A stretch of 64,000 nt of DNA, from contig NC_084759.1 in the NCBI RefSeq assembly GCF_028858725.1, positions 93,516,362-93,580,361 on the forward strand, in the 5' to 3' direction. Below the pieces are notes generated by a model that did no database searches, was not told the DNA's origin, and worked only from the letters and a program-made list of their open reading frames with translations. The DNA is from Colius striatus (taxonomy: Eukaryota; Chordata; Aves; Coliiformes; Coliidae). Position 1 is the stretch's first letter, and every line of letters begins with the position of its first letter. A program made the position numbers and the translations under genes. Shown one piece after another: positions 1 to 9,711 of this stretch.

Positions 1-2640
1 TAGTCATAGAGCAAAAAACAAGTCTCACTGAATAAACTTATCAAGTATTTTAGACTTCTTAAAAGTCTGATTAGCTAACAAATTATTACATAACTTTTTT
101 TGAAAAAAATGTTTCTTACCAAACTAACTAAAAAAAAAAAGAGATGAAACAGTAAACTTAACAAATAATCTATTGTACTCAGTTATAAAGACAAAAGCAG
201 CAGTTCTCTGTAAATAATCCTACTCTACAACAACAGATCTATTTACAAAAGGATTTCAGAAGTTATACAAGTCTCTAGTGCTCCCATAAAACAAAGATAT
301 CGGAAAGTTTTTTAATTCACTTTGGAGAAGAGGTCTCCAAATGGCGTTAAAAATTACCATAGGGAGACTCAACATGTACCAACCTCCAATTCTTGACCAA
401 AAACCTAAGCTGTAACAACAACTTTCAAGCTATAGTCCTATAGTCAGGGTTAAAAACCACCTGAAATAGAGGTTTAAAGAGGAAAGCTGAAAAGAGAAGC
501 TAATTATAGCAACAAAATTGCTTCTTTGGTAAGAGTATGCTTCAGTCTTCAAATTACCACCCCTTTCAGTTCAGACAACACTGTAAAATGCTATCATAGC
601 AAACAAAGGTACAGTTTTTCATGTGTTTATCCAGTCTTTTTGACTAATGCCATATGACCAAAAGGAACAGCATCAAACGTACTAGTATAAACTAAACGGG
701 ACGTTTTCACTTTACATAAGGTGTTGACTAACTAATTTGAACTAAAATGACAAAAATGTCACAGTAAATCCATTAAGGTAAAGCCTAATAACACAGTTAA
801 TCCAGATACATCTTTCTTTGCAAGGCCCTACCAGAATTAAGATTTTTTAAAGTATGGTATATATGTTAGCAAGTATGTCCCAAATAAATTTAACTTTACA
901 AGTTAAGATAAGGAACGTCGTTTCTACCAGATACCGGTCATATTTTTCTACTTTGTTTAAACTATCAACCAGTTTGTGAGAAGTCATTTATGGTCCTCGT
1001 GTTAATTCCCAACCTATGCAAAACCCACACGCTTTAAAAATTGATAAATTCCTGATGACTACCTCATTATTTTACATAAGTAAGAGAATACTGACCATAA
1101 ATTGACACTGAAATTGAGAACTCTTGGCTGCTATTAGGTAAAATTATCCTTGTTGCAGCTTCTCAGTCACTGTCCAACGCGGGGGAGGGGATTCCAATGA
1201 CAAGTTCTAAATTCACCCAAATATTGATTCAAGAAGGGTAACATCACTGCTCATGTAACAAACTGTCTATCTATTTGCCTGGAAACAATATCAAACTATT
1301 GTCACGTGCAAATGCATACACAATAATTTAGCAGAAGCAATTATCTTCTTTTCTTGATTTAAAAAGACTGTGCTCTTTATTCAATTTTGAACAAGATACA
1401 CTTGCTTTACTCAATACTCAAAAAACATGAATTGAACTCAATGAGCTTCATAAACTTTAAAAGAATTTTTAATTCACAAAAGAAAATGTAAATTTAATAC
1501 ATCATACACAGTCTACTTCAGACTGCAAATAAAAACAGTCATTCTAAATAATTCATATAAGTCAAAAACATGAAACGTAGCCTACAAAAGTAGTCTATAT
1601 ATACACACACACCAAGTTCACCAAATATATATAGATAACAGTTAACAAATACTAGCTCATACTCAATGAGTTATTTTCAGTGTTATTACTCTAATTTTCT
1701 AAAGTATAATGAATTTTCCAAAAATATCCAACCTCCAGAGTTTGGGTGAAGGGTGGTGGGGAGAAAAAGAGAAGCAAGTTTACCAAAACTTTTTAGGGCT
1801 ACAGACTAGTCCACCGAAGTAAGTTAAATTCTGTTTGGCTACAGGAAGATATTAAACACTACCAAAACCAAAACGTTTGCATATTGATCACCAGATATCA
1901 TAGACGTATTCTTCATCTTCATACACCTTTTCTTAAGGCAAGGAGAATGAAACACCAATGTGACAGTTAAATATGTTCTTGATGTCCACCTATCTAGACT
2001 CCTCTATCACACTATGTCCATGCAAGTATAACTATATATACCTACTGGCAAAAGTTAACAGCACAGTCTCATTCGGATTAAAATAGAAGGTTGTCAAAAA
2101 CACGCTTCTTGATTTACTTCATAGTCAGATTTTCTGTCTTTGTTAATTTTAAAGAACAATGAATGTTTATTTCCCTCAATGACTGTGGAGTAATAGGAGA
2201 ACTAAGTAACAGCAGCAATCTAGACACATGATCAAAGAACCCCTACGTAGTCTTTGGACAGACTAAACTGAAAACTTCAAAGCTAACTGAGATTCAAAAA
2301 TGCACCAATTTCGAAATTTCAAATTACAGTACTTTTAATTGTGTTTTCTGATTTTGTGGCGGAGGGAGGGAATGCTACTCCAGAGAAGGAGCACTCTATG
2401 TATCAGATAAGGTCTCCAATTTCTCCAGCAACACAAAGCTAAATTCCTAAAAGCCCGCAGCCAGCTATTAAAATAGAGAAGTGCCTGTCTGTCCCTTGCG
2501 CCTATTCCCAACGGCTTCTCCCTCCTCTTCTCTACCCCACCCCCCGCCCAGATGACAGTCATCTCACACAGGTACTCCTTCTACATCGGCCTCCAACTTC
2601 CCTACCTACCTATCGTTCAAGTCTCTCATACGGGTGCAGG
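1..2640. other. Gene-free AT-rich stretch, presumed first intron of DYRK1A
   Basis: No exon, RNA gene or recognisable transposon is visible. The sequence is AT-rich with many stops in all frames and only short open frames. It lies on the downstream side of the minus-strand CpG-island promoter at 2650-4990, so by gene order it should be the beginning of the large first intron of DYRK1A. That assignment is inference; nothing coding for DYRK1A is seen here. Confidence 0.45.
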
Positions 2641-3614
2641 AAGGGGCACCTAAAGCCTCCTCCACCACAACAGGTGCCTGCTCATCTGATGGTTCAACTC
2701 CTGACGCCCTCCTCGCTTCCCTCTCCCCGCTCCCAGACCGGGGCGAGACCTCGCACCCGCCCACCGCAGGGCGTTGCGCATAAGAGCGAGAGGATCCAGG
2801 CGACCTCCCTTCCTCCCTCCATCGGCGGTCCCGCGGCCCTTCTCGTCGCTCCGCTTCTCAACCCAGCAGCGACAGCCTCTCCCGGACGCCGAGGAGAAAA
2901 AGGCCGCAGAGGCCGCGGCGGCCACCGCCGCTGCCCACCGGCCGTGCCCGGCCTGCCCCTGGAAGGGGAGGCGGTAGGGCGGGTGGGGAAGAAGGCCGGG
3001 TCCAAAGCCTGGTCCGGGGCCCGGCCCTGCCCGCTCCGACCCTGGGCTCGGCGGGCCCCCGCTCTCCCCACCTCCTCTCTAAGATGGCAGCGGAGCTGCC
3101 CCCTGCGCTGCGCCCCCCTCGACCGCGCCGGGCCGGGAGGTGGCACCAGCTCGTCCCGCTGCGCAGCTCCCCGCCACCGGCTGAGGCGTCTGACTTACCC
3201 GTGCAGGGGGCGGCGGGCCCTGCGCGCCGGCCCGGCTTCTCTCGGGCGAGGCCTCTTCCCTCGGGCGGCGGGCGCTGGCAGGGTGAGGAGCGAGCGCTTC
3301 TCCCGGCCTCGGCCAGGGGCCCCGGCGCGGCAGCGCCTCCCTCTTGTACGCTCCGCAGTCCGGCCGCCCGCCGCGCTCGGGCCCGCACGGCTGGCGGCGG
3401 TGCCGGTGCCGCTCGGGGCGCGGGGGGCACCGGTCCCGGGGTCCGTCCGCTGCGCGCCTTCCTCTCTGGGCGGCGAAGAGGGAGGAGGGGGCCCGGCCCG
3501 GCCCGGCGGGCGGATCCGCGGCGCTTCCTGGCCGGGCTGGATTTTCTATCGCTCACAAAATGGCGCGCGTTCCAAACCTGCGCAGCGCCCGGCGGCGGCA
3601 ACGGCAGGGCCCGG

Positions 3615-3620
3615 CCTCAC
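3615..3620 (-). promoter_or_regulatory. Candidate splice donor of DYRK1A exon 1
   Basis: On the minus strand the sequence reads GAGCCGAG|GTGAGG, a near-consensus donor, immediately downstream of a (CGG)n-rich stretch at about 3634-3650. A second donor, GTAAGT, lies 420 bp further downstream at 3193-3198. Either or both could serve alternative first exons. Only cDNA would decide. Confidence 0.35.
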
Positions 3621-3767
3621 CTCGGCTCGGCGCGGCGGCGGCGGCGGCCTGAGCCCCGGCCAGGCAGCGCGGGGACAGCGGCGGGCGGGCGCGAGCGGGC
3701 GGGGGGAAGGAGGAGGAGGAGGGGGTGGGGGGGGGGGGGAAGCGCAGCGCCGTACCGAGCCCCCGGG

Positions 3768-3887
3768 AACTCCTCGCTCCCTCCCTCCTTCCCTCCCCCG
3801 CCTGCCAGCCTCTACCTCCTCCCCCTCCCTGCCTCCCCGCCCGCTCCTCCTCCCCCCTCCCTCCCTTCCTCCCTCCCGAACCGGCTT
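3768..3887. repeat. Homopyrimidine/G-rich tract in the CpG island
   Basis: The plus strand is almost pure C/T with repeated CCCTCC and CCTTCC blocks; the minus strand, presumed sense for DYRK1A, is correspondingly G-rich with many GGG runs. A run of G on the plus strand (about 3721-3739) lies beside it. Such tracts can form G-quadruplex or triplex structures; that is inference from composition. Confidence 0.7.
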
Positions 3888-4633
3888 CGCCAGGGCGCTG
3901 CGCCGCGCCGCCCCGCTCCCCTCCCGCGCCGAGCCGTGCCGTACCGCTGCTGTTGCTATCGCCGCCGCCGCCTCGAGCCTGTCCTCGTCCGCGCCCGCCC
4001 GCCCGCCCGCGCGGCACCAACTTCTCGCGTGTCCCCGCCAGACCCTTCGGGGACAGTTATTTTTGAGGGCGTTCTTTCGCTGTCTTCTGCGATAGCGTCT
4101 TTCGAGGTGGAGGTGGGAAAGAGGAAAGAGAGGAGGGGAAGGGGAAAGGGGGGAGTGAAAAAATAAACCCCACGATTCAGGCGGGAAGAGGGTTTTTTAA
4201 AAAAAAAAAAAAAAATTTAAAAAAAGCTAACTGACAAAATGGCGACGGGGCGAGCCCGTCTCCATGGCAACTGTCCATCACGCTCCTCTGCCGCCCCACC
4301 CCGGCCGGGCGGGAGACGGCGCTGACGTGGGGGAGGGAGCGACGGCTGAAGGGCGGGCCCTGGTTCCCTGGGCAACCGCTGCCCCCCTCCCCCCCCCCTT
4401 CCCGCCCCTCCGACGTGTGACGGTGTCCGCGCCGCTGCGGGCCGGGATGGCCCCGGCGCGCCGGGGCGTGGGGGAGGGGAAGACGCCGGGGTGGGGCGTG
4501 AGGCCGGTACCGGCTCTGGCGGGGGAGGGGAGCGACTGCCCTCGCTCCCGCCGCGCAGTGGGTACCGGGGACGGGGGGGCGGGGGGAGGCGCGACCCGCC
4601 ACCGCCCCACAGGGCAGCGGCCGCGCCTTCTTT

Positions 4634-4652
4634 GACCCGCAGGGGGCGCCGG
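4634..4652 (+). promoter_or_regulatory. CTCF-like motif in the left CpG island
   Basis: The sequence CCCGCAGGGGGCGCC matches the CTCF core CCASYAGRKGGCRSC at all but one position. It sits at the upstream (right) side of the presumed DYRK1A promoter. Motif match only; occupancy is not shown. Confidence 0.45.
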
Positions 4653-4999
4653 CACCGCGGCGGCCGGGCCTAGAGGCGGCAGAGGGAGCGGGGTCCTGCG
4701 GCCGCCTGAGGCCCGGCCGGGCGGGGCTTCCCGCGCCGACCGCCTTGTGGGGAAGAATCCGGGAGAGCTGCGTGGTTGTGGAAGGCCACCCTCCAGCGCG
4801 GGGGGGGTGCTGTGGTGTGTGCGGGGGATTCGGGTGGGAAGGGATTCTCCTCGCCTCTCCCCTCTCTGAAAAATACTGACAAGGGAAAACCCACTAAGAA
4901 GCTGCCTGTTGTGGCCGGTGCGCTGTAGGGTGCGCCGGGAGGGGAGCCTCGGGCTGCTGAGAGAAGGCTCCCTTTCACCCGTCGCTGCGAAACGAGGTT

Positions 5000-7900
5000 G
5001 CGGCGGCAGCCGAACTCTCTTGACACCGAGTTTGTCATTTTTTTTTTTTTTAATTGCTGCTTTTTTTTTTTTCCGGAATGCCCACAAAGACCAAAAAGTA
5101 GAGTACAGCTTTTATTTAATACTTTAATTCTAGCATGTGATACTTTAGTCGTTTTAGTTCACAGCTAGCCTCCTTGAAGAAATTAGGACATATTAGTAAC
5201 ACTTTGTTCCCTTTGCTTTTCTTCCTATCGTAATATTCTTTAAGCTTAAAAGGGGGAAATGAGCAGACAAGGAGAGGAAAACAGGTGCAGCAACAGCCAA
5301 AGCTGTAGGCCCCCAAACAATCTAAGCATTGCTTTGTAAGTGCAGTATCACACACAGTCTGTCCATGCTAAAATTTTGTTGCAGCTGAAAATAGCAGTTT
5401 GGAGTCTCTCCACCTTCAGCTATGCAGTCCCTCGGCCTCTTTCTACATCAGCTGGAGCGCTAGCACAAGCTACCTGAGACTCCCGTCCAAAACAACAAAT
5501 TCTCTGTATGGCTAAGATAAATACTGGCACAAAAAAGAGAGCAGGAAAATGTAGTGGGAGGGATTGTGGGACCACTCCATTAAGTGATAGCACGACGTTT
5601 TGTTAGATTAAATCATCCTTGAAATTGCACCTTGAAGCCATGGTAGGTGTCTGGGAGCACCGTGATTCAAGCAGTCATTTCTCCTCAGCCCCAGAGAGAC
5701 TGAGAGGTCACTTGGAGCTGCTTTTGACACTTCTGTATCTTTGCCTTCAAGTATGACCAGAATACAGTTCTTACTCTGGTATGAAGGAAGCCAACACGTG
5801 TGTTCTACAGCATAACAAAACCCACAGGATCATCTGTTTCTACCCAGAGACTCCAGAGCTAGTGTCATCGTATTTAGGCCTAAGGTTCCCTGCACACACA
5901 GTGTATTGTATAGGAAATCCAGAACATACAGAAAAGCATTGGCGGTCTTGCATATGCTCTGCCCAAGTCATCAGGAAGGGCAGCTCTTCTCTTTGGGACA
6001 GTGGGGTCCGTCCCCATGAGGGTTTTGTAAACCTTGGTAAAATCTCTTTGACTTTTTGTGTGAATGGTGATGTGTGGCGAGTGGAATTTCTCTCTTGTTT
6101 AATGTAGGTAACTACAGAGCTCATAGAAAGTTGTCACAGCATTTACTGTATTAGAGTATGTTACAACATGTAACTTGTTGGGATTTGAGGTTTTGGTTGC
6201 TTTTTCCTTTATAACACTCAAAAGTATTGCAGAGTTTTCATGACGTAGTGCTCTTGCTCAGTAGTCCTCTGCTTTTATTTTGCTGATTATACTCAAACTT
6301 ATAGTGTGTGGCAACTTGGTCCTTTATGTCCTTCAAAAGGTGATGGCCTTTTTTAAAAATTTTATTTTCCAGCACAGGTAAATATTTTCATCCTGTTCTA
6401 TTATCTTGAAAATTAATATTCTATATTGTTATTTTCTTGCACAACAGTGTTCTCTTAAATATCCCTTATTGTTAAAAGCATATATACACATTACAGATGG
6501 TCTACAGCATTTTTGGTTTAGGTCCTTAGCAGCTGAAATGTTGAAGCTGGTAATCATTAAAATTAAGGAACAAAGCCATTTCAAACAGCAGTTTTACCAG
6601 AATCCTACTCCAGCCACAGAATCTGGGATTAGAGCTGGCGTCAGAATGGACTTGCTTGTCTGCATATGTTGGGAGGAGGACTTGTGTCCTCTGCTTCCAG
6701 TGGGTTCAGGTGTAGGGTTAGGGATCTGGGCATCATCCAGACTGGGACTCTCCCAGAATCTCTGTCCTGCTCCCAGTCCTGAAGGTGGGAGCAGGACAGA
6801 GCTTTGTCTCAGCACTGGGAACTAGAGGCCCTTTTCTGTGCTGCAGAAACAGCTAGGGGAAAGTTTTAGTCTAGCATTTGGGAAATTAGGGTCAGCCAAG
6901 CTGGGACTCATGCAGAATCTTGCTTCGTCCATAGAAGTTTTGTTTTGATTTTAAAACCAGGTCAGCTTCCTGATTTGTTGCATAGTGCTTCCCATAAGTG
7001 GAGTAACTGAGAAGTTGGTAGTGCATAGTTGTGGGGTGAAAGTAGGAGGAAGAAAATGAAGGCACACTTTCACTGAGTTTGCCAGTGAACTCCATGCAAC
7101 AGGACAAAAATAAACATGACAGCAAGAGTTGTCACCATCTAAATTAGCTTTGGAGAGAAGTAGCTGAGGTAATAGACTGAAGATGGAGCAATGAGAAATA
7201 GTTTGTGAGCTGGAAGAAGGGGATCCAAATACCAATTTCTTCTACTTTGTTCAACATAATAATGAGTTAACATAGCTGCCTTTTTTTTTCCTCGCCCTTA
7301 GGAAGGAAGGGACTGTCAAGACAGGAAAGACAGTGTCTTTTTTTTTTTAACTCTTCATCAAAAAACACCTAGAGTAGGTTGACAGTATTTCAGTATCGCA
7401 CTTGAAAATAGGAGTTTGCATCATTTTTTATGAATTAGTAGACAGGCTCCTAAGAAATACTTGGTTTTCTCTTCCTAAGAGACTTACCACCTCAGAAGGA
7501 CAATAATAAGCACAAAACTTGAGGAAAAAAAATAGGAGGGGGGAAAAAGTGCATAAATTAAGAGGAAAGAATACACTATGGAGAAATAAGGTTTTAGAGA
7601 CAATATACAACAAGTCTAGAGAAATAGAACAGATGTAAAACAAACAACCAAACACTATAAAAGTCTTTTAGTTCAGTAGGTACACAGTGACATGATACAC
7701 AACATTCAAAAGTTTAAATTCCACTATCTTAATGGGACAGAAATTTATCCTACAGTCAGCCTGGGTTCTCTCCCATCTTTCAGTATGATTATGCTGAGAA
7801 ATATAATTCTTCCTGTTTTCCTCTATTTTTTATGTGCTTTTACATCCATACTGTTAACAGAGCAGACTTAGGACCAGTACAGAAATGGTTGTAACTTAAA

Positions 7901-9050
7901 TAATCCAAGAGTTTCTGAAGATGGAGGACTACCACAGAAATATACTGTAGAAACAAAGGGTTTCCCAAACTGATGAGTATTATTATTACTATTGGTATTA
8001 GGGGCAAAAAACCCCACACACTTTGTCATCTAAGTAAAGAACAGCAGGATACAGCACAGCAGATGAATATAAAGTCATAAATAAATATCTATGTGTTCCT
8101 ATTTACTTTCTCTTTCATCAAAGACATAGATTAAGAAGATCAATAAATTGCAGGGGAAAGCTGAAAATTACATAACATTACTTTCATCCTTTGAGGCTTC
8201 TACCTGGTAAAGATTAGAAAGGAATCACTTGTTAGGTCTGCTTGTTTTGTAATTGCTTTTAAAATTTCTGGTAGTGAAAGGATGGACTACTGATGTGCTA
8301 AAGGTGGCACTTCTCTTTTATTTGTTGGTTCATTTGTTTGGTTATGGGCATAGTCTACAAGTCTGAGTATGATGCTGGATTTACTTCCTAGGTTCCCAGA
8401 TGTTGGAAGCAATAGATAATTTCAGAACCGTCCTCGCTTCCTGTGGAAGATTACTAGAACTTCCTGACTTCTTTGTTAGGAATGTCTACTCACATAACTA
8501 GTATTTAAAAATAGCTTTTTTTTAATATAACCCAGTGTTCTGCCAGTCACAGAATCAAAGCAGTGTAGTTAAGTCAATAGTAATTTTTGTGGCCTTCTGA
8601 GTACACATTATATCAGCAAGACCATCTCTGCTATCCTGAGGATGAAGCTGCTTTCCTAACCAAGTCCATGGAAGCTGCATGCTGTCTTATCAACCTGGAT
8701 CCAACATTTCCTGGTTCAGACTATAGATACTCACTTTGTTGTTTCAGCCACAGAGTTGCCCAATAGTGGAGTGTAATTAGGGGTAATATGTCCCCTTTTT
8801 TTCCCTTTTCAGCTTTCCTGCATTGAGTAGAAGGGTCTGTTTGCCTCTTCACCATATGTTCTAGAAGTCATCATTCTGTGATCCAAACACTAAGAAGTCC
8901 TTTTAGCTGTCCAGTTTTCCTTTTGGAGCATGTATATTAATGTATGGCCTCTAGGCTTCCTTTGGGTCAGCCATGGGCACTCTGATCTTTCCAGGGCTTA
9001 ATTTTTGTACTTTCAATAGATGTTTCAATCTAGGTGATGTGTTGTGCTAG
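5000..9050. other. Intergenic stretch without recognisable genes
   Basis: No conserved exon, RNA gene or CR1 element is recognised. Open frames here are short and look random. A perfect hairpin at 6760-6801 and a dispersed 30-bp duplicate (6731-6760 against about 6891-6920) stand out. Several T- or A-runs are present. Confidence 0.6.
6760..6801. repeat. Perfect 16-bp inverted repeat (hairpin, 10-nt loop)
   Basis: Arm 6760-6775 starts CTCTGTCCTGCTCCC and is the exact reverse complement of arm 6786-6801, with a 10-nt loop between. The stem is GC-rich and fully paired, so a stable hairpin can form in either transcript. Its function is unknown; it is shorter than a typical pre-miRNA. Confidence 0.85.
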
Positions 9051-9255
9051 TGCTGGGGGGTTTCTTCATTATGCAAGATGGGAGAAACCAGACACCAATA
9101 TGATGTGCATCGACTCCAAATTTCTTGTCACATAATCATCACTGATACACTTTTTCCAAATGCCGTATACGTGCTCCAATTCATGACAGTTAGTTAATAC
9201 TAAGGATCACGAGCTATGCATAAGGCTTCAGAGTTTCATTTTTGTAACAACTTAG

Positions 9256-9323
9256 ACACCAACCTCATTGTGTTAAAACACCATCCTTATTGTACTTAAA
9301 ACATCAACCTTATTGTGCTTAAA
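9256..9323. repeat. Three 22-23 bp tandem copies inside the LTR
   Basis: Copies at 9256-9277, 9278-9300 and 9301-9323 share the pattern ACAYCAWCCTTATTGTRYTTAA with a few changes each. Such short repeats are common in retroviral LTRs as enhancer or R-region duplications. Confidence 0.8.
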
Positions 9324-9463
9324 ATATCACCCCATCTATTTGGCCTTCAGTTACTTTTCTCTCACACTAGACTATGGTTATACTTACCTTGTATTTTACT
9401 TAACTTTATACTACTGTTAGTTATATATGTTACAATCTGTTAGTCACATACATGCGATCACAC

Positions 9464-9530
9464 AATGCTTAATTGAATGCTCTATTCTATCTTCTAACAG
9501 TGCTTAGTTTAATGCTCTATCCTGTCTTCT
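9464..9530. repeat. Two 32-bp tandem copies inside the LTR
   Basis: 9464-9495 and 9499-9530 align over 32 bp with 5 mismatches (period 35). Both lie on the U3 side of the TATA-like sequence in the minus-strand LTR, where enhancer repeats are expected. Confidence 0.75.
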
Positions 9531-9711
9531 TGCTTTGACCTTGTCTCTGTTACAGTCTGTAGTTTCGGTTTCCTCCTTTCTCAAGCTTGCTGTCACATAG
9601 ACATTCTTTTCTTTTTCTGCTGCCGAAGGCGATTCAAAGATGAACTGCTGACTTTCTCTGTCTTTGTCTGACTCCATAACATTCATTATAGCCCAGGCCC
9701 CAACACGCTAG

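Larger units (their letters stand above)
2650..4990 (-). promoter_or_regulatory. DYRK1A: CpG island: presumed DYRK1A promoter and non-coding first exon region
   Basis: Base composition changes abruptly from AT-rich to very GC- and CpG-rich over about 2.3 kb, with (CGG)n runs, GC boxes, YY1-like AAAATGGCG motifs (about 3556 and 4236) and AAGATGGCAG (about 3082). Good minus-strand splice donors are present: GTAAGT (plus-strand 3193-3198) and AG|GTGAGG (plus-strand 3615-3620), either of which could end a non-coding first exon. No protein frame is convincing; the long open frames are by-products of GC richness. The assignment to DYRK1A rests on synteny: in human the gene divergent from VPS26C is DYRK1A, and TTC3 lies on the other side, as here. 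DYRK1A's first exon is known to be non-coding, which fits the absence of codons. The island is certain; the gene name is inferred. Confidence 0.6.
9051..9705 (-). mobile_element. Solo LTR of an endogenous retrovirus, with target-site duplication
   Basis: On the minus strand the element begins TGTTGGGG and ends CCCCAGCA, an imperfect TG...CA terminal inverted repeat. It is about 655 bp long and is flanked by a 6-bp duplication: TGCTAG at 9045-9050 and CGCTAG at 9706-9711. The single difference is a CpG/TpG transition. A 6-bp duplication suits alpha/beta-like (class II) avian elements. Inside are a TATA-like ATATAT (about 9424-9429) and two short tandem arrays. No internal retroviral genes adjoin it, so it is a solo LTR. 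I did not match it to a named family. Confidence 0.7.

Noticed and set aside
2674-4095. 473-codon plus-strand ORF across the left CpG island (and several other long frames there on both strands)
   Set aside because: Composition is Pro/Arg/Ala/Gly/Ser low complexity in all frames, as GC-rich DNA gives by chance. There is no domain or conserved segment, and the region looks like a promoter with splice donors.
4278-5087. 269-codon minus-strand ORF in the same island
   Set aside because: Same GC artefact: low-complexity residues, a lysine run from the T-tract, no recognisable family.
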